The translations under genes were made by a program, and so were the position numbers. The notes beneath the pieces were generated by a model. That model searched no databases. It saw only the letters and a program-made list of their open reading frames with translations, and was not told the DNA's origin. DNA of 6,342 nucleotides from Bryobacterales bacterium (GTDB lineage: Bacteria; Acidobacteriota; Terriglobia; Bryobacterales; Bryobacteraceae), in NCBI GenBank assembly GCA_003142355.1, contig PLMF01000398.1, positions 1 through 6,342 on the forward strand, in the 5' to 3' direction. Shown piece after piece: positions 1-5,969 of this stretch. Within the stretch, counting starts at the first letter, position 1, and each line of letters starts with the position of its first letter.

Positions 1-2215
1 GGTCGGACTTCTGGCCGGCATACGTCGCCAGCAAATCTACGGCCGAGCGAATCCCGATTTCGTGGAGCGATTGCGCCACCGGCGCATAATCCGGACGGTT
101 CAGCCGCTGTTCGATCTCGTCCAGATCGATCTTCAGCGGCCCGGCCTGCCCCAGAAATACCATGTCATAGCCTTGTCCACTGACGGTGTTGGCCCACACC
201 GTCCCGTAGGGGAAGACATCCATGAACGTGGCCAGCTCGCTCTTCACCGTCTTCACGTCGCTCTCATATAGAGGCACATACAGGGTGAACATGCCGCCCG
301 GATTCAAGTGCCGCTTCACCGCTTCGAAGTACTCTTTCGAATACAGGGCGGCGGTGCCTTTGACAAATACATCCAGCGGGTCGGAGGCGATGATGTCGAA
401 CTTCTCGGGGGTCGTCAGCACAAAGTGGCGCGCGTCGTCGTAGACGATTCGCGTGCGCGGGTTGTGCAAGACATCGTAATCCTGCCGGGCGAAGTAGCGC
501 GTCGAGATGGGCGGGATGATCGGCTCGATCTCGCAAACGGTGATCTTCCGGATGCTGGGGTAGGTGGTGAACGTGCCGGCGGAAACTCCCGCGCCGAATC
601 CGATTCCCAGCACCGACTGCGGATGCGGATGGAGCAGCGCCGGCAGGTGTCCCACGGTGCGCTGCAGCTTCATATCGTAGGGCTCCGTGGTAGCCTCGAC
701 ATGGCCGTTGACGTCGATCTCGATTGCCCCATCGTTCCACTCCGAAATGGCCACCGAGGAATTCCTGCCCTCGGCCGTAAGGAGGATTTTCGATTTGCCG
801 GCCGAGATGGCCATGCGGCGTCCATAGGCGATCAGCTCACCGGGAATCCCGTCCACTTTCCAGGCCAGCAGTCCCGCCACCAGCATGGATGCCGCCAGGC
901 CCGCCGCCAGCGCCTTCGACCGCAGCTTGCGCGCGTGCGGCGCCAGCACCAGGAGCGCGCTCAGGGCCGAGACCACCAGCAGCACGCGCTGGGAATTGCG
1001 GGTGCCGATCCAGGGGATCAGCGCCAGGCTGACACCGAGCGCGCCCACGATGGCGCCCAGCGTATTGGCCGCATAGATACCCCCCACCAGCCGCCCCGGA
1101 TCCTCGCCCGGTTGGGCCACCGCCGCCAGTGCCAGCGGGAAGCTTGCGCCCCACAGAATGGCCGGCGGCAGGATGGCCCAAAGGCATCGCACCATGTCGA
1201 GCTGGAAGGTGTGCCAGGGGCTGATGGTCAGCAACGGGTTGATGGGCCAATACGGCAGCGAGTCGGCGATCATGTAAGCCGTCCAGGCGATCCCCAGAGT
1301 GAGCAGGACCTGGCACCAGCCCAGCGCCAGCCGGGCCCCCGGGGCGCCACGCACGGCGCGCACCAGCCACGACCCGCCGCCGCTGCCCATCGCCAGCCCT
1401 ATCAGAAACACCGCCAGGATGATGGAAAACACGTACACCGTGGAGCCCAGCATCATCCCCATCAACCGCGTCCAAACCACCTCGGCGCCCAAAGCGCACG
1501 CGCCCGATAACCCAATGGTGACGTAGACCGTCCATTGGGAAGCAATCTCGACGCGAGCTGGAGCAGCGTCCGCCTGGGCCGGCACCCGCCTCGCCAACGC
1601 AAAGCTCGCCGCGGCCACAACCAGGTTGATCGCCGCGGCGACATACGTGGCCGTGGCCGTGTTGTAGATTCGCAGCAGATAAAATCCCGCCAACAGGCAG
1701 CCGAAGACGGCTCCCACCGTGTTCCCGCCATATAACAGCCCCCACCACGATACCCCGCGCGGCGTGGATTCCACCCACCGCACGATGGCCGGCAGCGATG
1801 CTCCCATGAGCACCGTGGGCGGCAGCAGGCACACCGCGCAGATCAGCCCGCGCAGCAGCATACCCGGCAGTCCGTGCTCCGCCCCGGCTACGTAAACGCG
1901 ATCGATGTACGGAATTCCAACCAGCACCAGGATGCCGCAGAGCGCAATCCCCACCTCCAGCACGGCGTAAACCCGCAACGGATGCCGGCGCGCGAAACCG
2001 AGGCGCGGCAGACCGACGCTACCGATGCATAAGCCGCCCATGAAGGTTGCCAGCAATACGCCCAGCGACACCGCCGTCGAGCCGATGGCCAGTTGCAGCA
2101 GTTGATACCAGACAATCTCGTAAATCAGCGCGGAGCAGCCGCTGCCCGCGAACAGAAGCAGCAGCACAGGAAAGAAACGCGAGGTGTCGAACCTCGCCGG
2201 TTGGGGTTGGTCCAT
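1..2215 (-). CDS. Multi-pass membrane protein fused to a spermidine-synthase-like domain (partial, runs off left edge)
   Basis: Reading the minus strand from ATG at 2215 gives 738 codons with no stop to the window edge, so the C-terminus is missing. Residues 15 to about 470 are hydrophobic, with many membrane helices. This half is an internal duplication: E33-x-x-W36, G45-S-T and G65-S recur as E245-x-x-W248, G257-S-T and G277-S, a constant offset of 212. Residues about 490-690 form a Rossmann methyltransferase-like fold of the spermidine synthase family: glycine loop GIGFGAG (537-543), acidic residues E562/E564 in CEIEP, DDARHF, then SDPLD (D612, D615) at the position of the family's catalytic D-S-S-D. 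The usual GGGDG loop and the YHE substrate motif are not present, so aminopropyl transfer to a polyamine is doubtful. The family is known as membrane-fused spermidine synthase-like proteins; its substrate is generally unproven. The ATG follows the lysA stop by 2 bases (TAACCATG), which suggests co-transcription and translational coupling; the upstream GGCGAG is only a weak ribosome site. Confidence 0.85.
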   Translation of the reverse strand, partial: MDQPQPARFDTSRFFPVLLLLFAGSGCSALIYEIVWYQLLQLAIGSTAVSLGVLLATFMGGLCIGSVGLPRLGFARRHPLRVYAVLEVGIALCGILVLVGIPYIDRVYVAGAEHGLPGMLLRGLICAVCLLPPTVLMGASLPAIVRWVESTPRGVSWWGLLYGGNTVGAVFGCLLAGFYLLRIYNTATATYVAAAINLVVAAASFALARRVPAQADAAPARVEIASQWTVYVTIGLSGACALGAEVVWTRLMGMMLGSTVYVFSIILAVFLIGLAMGSGGGSWLVRAVRGAPGARLALGWCQVLLTLGIAWTAYMIADSLPYWPINPLLTISPWHTFQLDMVRCLWAILPPAILWGASFPLALAAVAQPGEDPGRLVGGIYAANTLGAIVGALGVSLALIPWIGTRNSQRVLLVVSALSALLVLAPHARKLRSKALAAGLAASMLVAGLLAWKVDGIPGELIAYGRRMAISAGKSKILLTAEGRNSSVAISEWNDGAIEIDVNGHVEATTEPYDMKLQRTVGHLPALLHPHPQSVLGIGFGAGVSAGTFTTYPSIRKITVCEIEPIIPPISTRYFARQDYDVLHNPRTRIVYDDARHFVLTTPEKFDIIASDPLDVFVKGTAALYSKEYFEAVKRHLNPGGMFTLYVPLYESDVKTVKSELATFMDVFPYGTVWANTVSGQGYDMVFLGQAGPLKIDLDEIEQRLNRPDYAPVAQSLHEIGIRSAVDLLATYAGQKSD

Positions 2216-2217
2216 GG

Positions 2218-3456
2218 TTACACCGTCTCGCCGCGCACCAGGTCCTCGAAGGTCTCGCGCCGGCGAATCACGCGATAGGCGGCGCCTTCCACCAGCACCT
2301 CCGCCGCGCGCGGACGCGAATTGTAGTTCGAGGAGAGCACGAAGCCGTAAGCCCCGGCCGCGCAGACCGCCAGGAAATCGCCGGGCATGACGTTGGCCAT
2401 CCGCCGTCCGCGCGCCAGGAAGTCGCCGGTCTCGCAGATGGGACCCACCACGTCCGCGGTCACCGGTGGCAGCGCATTCTTGCGCACCGGAATGATCTCG
2501 TGGTGGGCGTGATAGAGCGACGGACGGATGAGGTCGTTCATGGCCGCGTCCACCACCACGAATTCCTTGGGGCCGTTCTTCTTGCGGTAGAGCACGCGCG
2601 TCAGCAGCACACCCGCCGGCCCCACGATGGAACGTCCCGGCTCCACCATCACGCGCAGGCCGCTCTCGCCCAGGCGCGCGCGCAGGCTCTCGATGAATTC
2701 GCGGATGGACGGCGCCTTTTCGCTGTCGCGATATGCGATGCCCAAACCGCCACCGAGGTCCAGGTGCCGTATGGGACGCCCGCCGGCCCGCAGCGTCGAA
2801 ACCAGCGCGAGCAGTTTGTCCACCGCTTCCAGAATCGGCGCGGTGTCGAGCATCTGCGAACCGATGTGGCAGCTCACTCCTTCGGCCGTGAGATTTTTCA
2901 ACCCGCGCGCGCGCTCGTAAACCGCCAGCGCTTCCGACATGGCGATGCCGAACTTGTGCTGGCTGAGCCCGGTGGAGATGTACGGATGGGTGGAGGCATC
3001 CACGTCGGGGTTCACGCGGATGGCGAAGCCCGCCTTCACTCCCCGCCGCGCGGCTATGGCGTCGATAAGGGCCAGCTCCGATTCCGACTCGCAATTGAAG
3101 CTGTGAATCCCGCTGGCCAGCGCATATTCCACCTCGTCCGCGGTCTTGCCCACCCCGGAGAAAACCACCTTTGACGGATCCCCGCCGGCCCGTAGCACGC
3201 GGAACAACTCGCCGCCGGAAACGATGTCGAAGCCCGCTCCGGCTTTCGCCAGCAGTCCGAGAACCGCCAGCGACGAGTTGGCCTTCACCGCGTAACAAAC
3301 CGAATGCGGAAGATCGCCGAACGCTTCGTCATAGGCGCGATAATTCGCCAGAATCGCCTGGCTGGAGTAGACGTAGGCCGGAGTGCCGGTGCGATGGGCC
3401 AGGTCCGCCAGCGCGACCTGCTCGCAGTAAAGATCGTTTTGGGAATAGGAAAACAT
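2218..3456 (-). CDS. lysA: Diaminopimelate decarboxylase
   Basis: LysA is a PLP enzyme that decarboxylates meso-2,6-diaminopimelate to L-lysine in the cytoplasm. The 412-residue product has the normal family length and all key motifs: YAVKANSS with the PLP-binding lysine K58 in the N-terminal alanine-racemase-type barrel, H197 in CHIGSQ, the glycine loop GGGLG (235-239) and EPGRS (272-276) that hold the PLP phosphate, catalytic C341-E342 in CETGDF, and AAGAYGF (366-372) with Y370. CETGDF and the full length favour diaminopimelate decarboxylase over ornithine or carboxynorspermidine decarboxylase. I chose the ATG at 3456 because family members start just before the segment ending in GTPAYVYS; a TTG at 3549 would add 31 unlike residues that run into a palindromic repeat. 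There is no clear Shine-Dalgarno sequence before 3456. The membrane spermidine-synthase-like gene follows after 2 bases. Confidence 0.96.
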   Translation of the reverse strand: MFSYSQNDLYCEQVALADLAHRTGTPAYVYSSQAILANYRAYDEAFGDLPHSVCYAVKANSSLAVLGLLAKAGAGFDIVSGGELFRVLRAGGDPSKVVFSGVGKTADEVEYALASGIHSFNCESESELALIDAIAARRGVKAGFAIRVNPDVDASTHPYISTGLSQHKFGIAMSEALAVYERARGLKNLTAEGVSCHIGSQMLDTAPILEAVDKLLALVSTLRAGGRPIRHLDLGGGLGIAYRDSEKAPSIREFIESLRARLGESGLRVMVEPGRSIVGPAGVLLTRVLYRKKNGPKEFVVVDAAMNDLIRPSLYHAHHEIIPVRKNALPPVTADVVGPICETGDFLARGRRMANVMPGDFLAVCAAGAYGFVLSSNYNSRPRAAEVLVEGAAYRVIRRRETFEDLVRGETV

Positions 3457-3487
3457 CTGCGTGATTGGGCCGAATGGCTGCCGTCTT

Positions 3488-3500
3488 TGCCAGTATGGCA
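3488..3500 (-). promoter_or_regulatory. Possible lysA promoter: extended -10 inside a short palindrome
   Basis: On the minus strand TGCCATACTGGCA is a perfect 5-bp inverted repeat around 3 bases. It contains CATACT (3497-3492) preceded by TGC, which fits an extended -10 box (4 of 6 matches plus TGn). Transcription would start near 3485, giving a leader of about 29 bases before the lysA ATG. No good -35 box is visible. The overlap of palindrome and -10 could mark an operator, but arms this short occur often by chance. Confidence 0.25.
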
Positions 3501-3535
3501 CGCGCAGTCGGCGCCAGGGGATGCCTACCAGGGAC

Positions 3536-3650
3536 CTGTCACGAAACAACTGTGCCGACCGCTCTCTAACGGTCGCGGCTCCGGGGTGGTTTCAGAGCCG
3601 CGACCGTTAGGGAGCGGTTGCCAGCGATTGGCTTGGTTATTTCCTGACAG
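3536..3650. mobile_element. 115-bp nested palindromic element with terminal inverted repeats (MITE- or REP-like)
   Basis: The outer arms are CTGTCACGAAACAAC (3536-3550) and GTTATTTCCTGACAG (3636-3650), inverted repeats matching at 13 of 15 positions. Inside them lies a much stronger hairpin (3558-3618). Gaps between outer and inner arms are 7 and 17 bases. The ends read AC-CTGTCA and TGACAG-AC, so a 2-bp duplication is possible, although that match alone has a 1 in 16 chance. No protein is encoded. The core resembles dispersed palindromes I recall from Solibacter-type genomes, but I cannot check copy number here. It lies between the divergent lysA and toxin-antitoxin genes. Confidence 0.6.
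3558..3618. repeat. 24-bp inverted repeat hairpin
   Basis: The left arm 3558-3581 and right arm 3595-3618 are complementary at 23 of 24 positions, with a 13-base loop (3582-3594). The one difference, T in the left arm against C in the right, would leave a G-T wobble in one strand's RNA. The stem is GC-rich (core GGTCGCGGCTC / GAGCCGCGACC). There is no T-run after either arm, so it does not look like a classical intrinsic terminator. It forms the core of the larger element at 3536-3650. Confidence 0.9.
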
Positions 3651-3682
3651 ACGCGAGGATGTGTGCGCTGAGCGACCGGCAG

Positions 3683-3694
3683 TAGAATGGATTC
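3683..3694 (+). promoter_or_regulatory. -10-like TAGAAT box, leaderless-type start of the toxin-antitoxin operon
   Basis: TAGAAT (3683-3688) matches the -10 consensus at 5 of 6 positions and ends 6 bases before the antitoxin ATG at 3695. Transcription would then start at or next to the ATG, as in leaderless mRNAs. No -35 box is clear at the usual distance, and no Shine-Dalgarno sequence is seen, which agrees with a leaderless start. Confidence 0.45.
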
Positions 3695-3928
3695 ATGGAA
3701 CCGGATGCGGCAGAAGTGCTGAGAGACGCGTTAGCCCTATCGCCTGAAGTTCGCGCTGCGCTGATCGACTCCTTGATTAGCAGTCTGGATCAAGTGGTCG
3801 ACGCTGCCGCGGAAGAAGCCTGGCGGGAGGAGATCTATCGGCGTCTTCAGCAGATCGACAGCGGAGCCGTCCAACTCGTCCCCTGGGAGGACGCGCGCCG
3901 CCGTCTCCGGGTTCGGCTGGAGCGATGA
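3695..3928 (+). CDS. Type II antitoxin, addiction module component family (TIGR02574-like)
   Basis: This 77-residue acidic and arginine-rich protein matches the small addiction-module antitoxins that neutralise RelE/ParE toxins by wrapping them and usually repress their own operon. The N-terminal half carries LSPEVRAALIDSLISSL (15-31), the helical segment typical of the family. The C-terminal half has W43-R-E-E-I-x-R-R followed by D55-S-G and V62-P-W-E-D-A, the usual W-x-E-E-I-x-R-R ... SG ... W-x-E-A pattern of the toxin-binding tail. Length is normal for the family. The stop overlaps the toxin start (ATGA, 3925-3928), so the two are translated as a coupled pair. The start is the only ATG in frame near the conserved N-terminus and is preceded by a TAGAAT box. 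No typical DNA-binding motif can be named from the sequence alone. Confidence 0.88.
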   Translation: MEPDAAEVLRDALALSPEVRAALIDSLISSLDQVVDAAAEEAWREEIYRRLQQIDSGAVQLVPWEDARRRLRVRLER

Positions 3929-4227
3929 GCGGCGCATCCGCTCGAATTCACCCTGCCGCTTTGGAGGAAGCCGAGGCCGCCACTGAATGGTATCGGCGGC
4001 GCAGCATGCGGGCTGCGGAAATGTTCCTGGATGAGCTTGACCGCGCTGTCGAACGCATTGGAGATCACCCCGGCCAGTTCCCTGAATACGCATTTGGCAC
4101 GCGCAGGATGGTGCTCCAGAGGTTTCCCTACCTGGTCGTTTTTCGGGAAACCGCCGCTGGAGTGGAGATCATTGCTGTGGCCCACGGCCGTCGCCGCCCC
4201 GGCTGTTGGCGGGATCGGGTTGAATGA
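3925..4227 (+). CDS. RelE/ParE family toxin of a type II toxin-antitoxin system
   Basis: The 100-residue product has the RelE/ParE layout: a helical hairpin with an HPAALEEAEAATEWY start (9-23), a second helix MFLDELDRAVERIGDHP (33-49), then beta strands with R60-R61, RFPYLVVFR (66-74), VEIIAVAH (80-87) and the C-terminal signature HGRRRPGCW (87-95). RelE members cut mRNA on the ribosome; ParE members poison DNA gyrase. The sequence does not settle which applies. The family consensus ends R-P-x-Y-W; here the position before W95 is C94 instead of tyrosine, which may weaken or alter activity. It starts inside the stop codon of the antitoxin gene (4-base overlap) with no independent promoter, the usual order for this antitoxin family. 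Regulation is probably by the toxin-antitoxin complex acting on the promoter before 3695. Confidence 0.9.
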   Translation: MSGASARIHPAALEEAEAATEWYRRRSMRAAEMFLDELDRAVERIGDHPGQFPEYAFGTRRMVLQRFPYLVVFRETAAGVEIIAVAHGRRRPGCWRDRVE

Positions 4228-4317
4228 TGCTGGGGCGTTTGTGGTTTCCGACCCTTCAGGGGCGGGGACTTAACGGGCTCGTGTTCCGCCGCGCCTTTTT
4301 CGTCGGAAAGGGCAGGC

Positions 4318-4329
4318 TATAATGGGTCG
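4318..4329 (+). promoter_or_regulatory. Perfect TATAAT -10 box upstream of the HAD gene leader
   Basis: TATAAT (4318-4323) is a perfect -10 box in otherwise GC-rich sequence. At the expected -35 position there is only a T-run (CTTTTT, 4295-4300, 17-base spacer), a poor match. The box ends 6 bases before an ATG at 4330, so the transcript would begin at or near that codon. It gives the HAD gene its own promoter, separate from the toxin-antitoxin operon that ends at 4227. Confidence 0.6.
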
Positions 4330-4377
4330 ATGTACGGGCCCGTGCGGCAATCCAATGCTGCACCTACAAGGATTTGA
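4330..4377 (+). other. Leaderless-type 15-codon upstream ORF
   Basis: ATG at 4330 opens a 15-codon frame (MYGPVRQSNAAPTRI) ending in TGA at 4375-4377. It lies exactly 6 bases after TATAAT, as expected for a leaderless start. It is in the same frame as the HAD gene, so a single in-frame TGA separates it from the downstream protein. It could be a real short leader peptide, a relic of an older N-terminus, or chance. There is no homology I can recognise. Confidence 0.3.
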
Positions 4378-4381
4378 GCCT

Positions 4382-4447
4382 ATGGGCGAAGTGGAAGCGG
4401 TGACCTCGTGGAGTCGCGATCCGGTCTGGAACTGGAGGCTTCGGTGA
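4382..4447 (+). CDS. Possible 21-residue Trp-rich leader peptide overlapping the HAD gene start
   Basis: ATG at 4382 follows a good ribosome site, AAGGA (4368-4372), at 9 bases. The 21-codon frame begins MGEVEAVTSW and ends with VWNWRLR; it has three tryptophans (W10, W16, W18). Its TGA (4445-4447) overlaps the GTG start of the HAD gene (GTGA, 4444-4447), the arrangement seen in translationally coupled genes. The internal GGAGG at 4434-4438 would serve the downstream GTG. No hairpin pair or T-run typical of attenuators was seen between this frame and the HAD gene, so classical tryptophan attenuation is not supported. It may be a coupling or leader peptide, or a chance ORF. Confidence 0.35.
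   Translation: MGEVEAVTSWSRDPVWNWRLR
4434..4438 (+). promoter_or_regulatory. Ribosome binding site that sets the HAD gene start at GTG 4444
   Basis: GGAGG lies 5 bases before GTG 4444. The only other in-frame candidate, GTG 4408, has just a distant GGAAG (4393-4397, 10 bases away). The site therefore favours 4444, which puts the first HAD motif at residues 11-15. Confidence 0.65.
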
Positions 4448-5889
4448 AGCCGCGGATCTCGACTGTCATAACCGACCTTGACAACACGTTGTTTGACTGG
4501 GTGGCCGTCTGGCATCAGTCGTTCAAGGCAATGCTGGACCGGTTGGTCGAAGAAAGCGGCATAGCACAAGAAGTCTTGGAGGCCGAATTCAAAATGATTT
4601 TTCAGCGGCACGGGACCTCTGAGTATGCGTTTGCAATCCAAGAACTGCCCTCCCTGCAAAAGAAGCACCCTGGGGAGGACTTGGCTGAGAGATACGCGTC
4701 CGCCATACACGCATATAATTCCGCCAGGAGAGCCGCACTTTGTTTGTACCCCACTGTTCTGGACACCCTGGAAGACCTGAAGGACAAGGGCTGTCTGATC
4801 GTCGGCTATACCGAGTCGATGGCGTACTATTCTGGTTACCGGCTTCGAAAACTCGGCCTTGATCGGATCCTGGACTTTCTCTATTCGCCGCCGGATCATG
4901 ACCTCCCTAGCGGTCTAACCCGAGCTGAGATTCGAAGATACCCACCCGAGGTCTACGAACTTCGCCGGACGGTGAGCCGGCACACACCCGAGGGCGAACT
5001 GAAGCCCAGCCCGAAGGTATTGAGCGACATAATAGCGGGCGTGGGTGCGGCCCCCGAGGAAACAATATATGTCGGCGACAGCCTTATGAAGGACATCGTA
5101 ATGGCCAAGGCTGCTCACGTCACTGGGGTGTGGTCAAAGTATGGTGTCGCTCAGAATAGACCCGAATATGAATTATTGCGCCGAGTGACGCACTGGACAG
5201 AGAAGGACGTGGGGCGGGAAAAGAAGATGACTGCGTCCGAAATTGGGCCAGACTGTGAGCTTGGAGAATCCTTCTCGGAGATTCTTCAACTGTTTGAGTT
5301 TGTCTCCTTTATTCCCCGGTCCGATGAGCGAGTAAAGAGTGTTTTGGAGCTGTGGAAGAAGACGATTGAGGTTCAACAGCATTTTAACGATCTCGAGCTG
5401 AGAATCAGAAATTATGCCGTGACACTGTTGGTGGCTATCTTAGGCGCTACTGCATTTGCGATCAAAGAATCCCTGACGTTTTCGATCTTCGGTGTCAACT
5501 TCCCTTTGGCAACTGCTGTGCTGGGTGCTGGACTGATTGGCTGGTTTAGTTTCTATTGCATGGATCGCCTTTGGTATCACCGACTCCTTTATGGCGCAGT
5601 GAAGCACGGCACGTTTATCGAAACGCGCTTCCGGCGAGTATTGCCGGAGATCTGTCTAACCGAGGCAATCGGCAGGGAGAGCCCTTTGAAATGGCGCGGT
5701 GTCACAATTCGGAGTACTCGCAAGCTTGATGTGTTCTACGCGTTGATCGGCATCATGCTAATTCTAATGATGTTGTCCGTATTTTTCGGAGGCCCAGTAG
5801 GGAGGGAAGCCCCTCCGACTGGGAGTGGGGCAAGCACGCCTGAGATTCACGCACCATTAGCACCGCCGCCATCTCCAAAAGCGAGATGA
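4444..5889 (+). CDS. HAD-superfamily phosphatase fused to a C-terminal three-helix membrane module
   Basis: The 481-residue product starts with a complete HAD hydrolase domain. Motif I is D11-L-D13-N-T15 (nucleophile and acid/base aspartates), motif II is T123 in VGYTES, motif III is K187 in LKPSPK, and motif IV is D212/D217 in VGDSLMKD. About 100 helical residues between motifs I and II would form a C1-type cap. This predicts a Mg-dependent phosphatase; the substrate is unknown. Residues about 290-322 form an amphipathic, probably coiled helix that leads into membrane segments at about 324-340 and 353-373, then a conserved-looking DRLWYHRLLYGAVKHG stretch (374-389), a third segment at 429-448 and a proline-rich tail. 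The HAD domain has no signal peptide and is likely cytoplasmic, tethered to the membrane. I do not recognise the C-terminal module; it recalls small membrane effector domains of bacterial conflict systems, which is a guess. Lower GC and ATA/AGA codons differ from lysA. GTG 4408 is an alternative start, adding 12 residues. Confidence 0.85.
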   Translation: MKPRISTVITDLDNTLFDWVAVWHQSFKAMLDRLVEESGIAQEVLEAEFKMIFQRHGTSEYAFAIQELPSLQKKHPGEDLAERYASAIHAYNSARRAALCLYPTVLDTLEDLKDKGCLIVGYTESMAYYSGYRLRKLGLDRILDFLYSPPDHDLPSGLTRAEIRRYPPEVYELRRTVSRHTPEGELKPSPKVLSDIIAGVGAAPEETIYVGDSLMKDIVMAKAAHVTGVWSKYGVAQNRPEYELLRRVTHWTEKDVGREKKMTASEIGPDCELGESFSEILQLFEFVSFIPRSDERVKSVLELWKKTIEVQQHFNDLELRIRNYAVTLLVAILGATAFAIKESLTFSIFGVNFPLATAVLGAGLIGWFSFYCMDRLWYHRLLYGAVKHGTFIETRFRRVLPEICLTEAIGRESPLKWRGVTIRSTRKLDVFYALIGIMLILMMLSVFFGGPVGREAPPTGSGASTPEIHAPLAPPPSPKAR

Positions 5890-5969
5890 TGGCCTCGTGC
5901 AACCGCTCCGTGTGGAGGGATCGACGCACTTTTCAGGAACCACCCGCGGCCACGAGAGCGATCCTCGCG

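Noticed and set aside
308..1510. 400-codon open frame on the plus strand
   Set aside because: It is antisense to the membrane spermidine-synthase-like gene, whose frame carries clear family motifs. The plus-strand translation is rich in R, H, Q and G with no recognisable domain, as expected of a GC-rich shadow frame.
837..1832. 331-codon open frame on the minus strand
   Set aside because: It overlaps the real membrane-protein frame on the same strand but in another frame. Its low-complexity G/A/R/H product has no domain, while the frame from 2215 gives membrane helices and the duplicated family motif.
264..2115. Suggestion that the left-hand gene is broken into several minus-strand pieces (264-740, 837-1832, 1888-2115)
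   Set aside because: Codon-by-codon reading from 2215 gives one uninterrupted frame to base 2. The pieces are other-frame ORFs; the true gene merely lacks a stop inside the window.
2047..3174. 375-codon open frame on the plus strand
   Set aside because: It is antisense to lysA and the start of the next gene. lysA has all catalytic motifs; this frame has none.
2218..3456. lysA as carboxynorspermidine or ornithine decarboxylase feeding the spermidine-synthase-like neighbour
   Set aside because: The CETGDF motif, EPGRS motif and 412-residue length fit diaminopimelate decarboxylase. A polyamine pathway is not supported by the sequence.
3457..3549. 31-residue N-terminal extension of LysA from TTG 3549
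   Set aside because: The extra residues are unlike the family N-terminus, would start inside the palindromic element, and lack a ribosome site.
4282..4309. Possible terminator after the toxin gene (TTCCGCCG ... CGTCGGAA with a T-run)
   Set aside because: The T-run lies in the loop rather than after the stem, and the stem has a mismatch. It does not fit an intrinsic terminator.
5793..5823. Hairpin CCCAGT...ACTGGG near the end of the HAD gene
   Set aside because: The outer 6 bp pair but the inner part needs mismatches or bulges, it lies inside coding sequence, and there is no T-run. Probably chance in a GC-rich proline/glycine tail.
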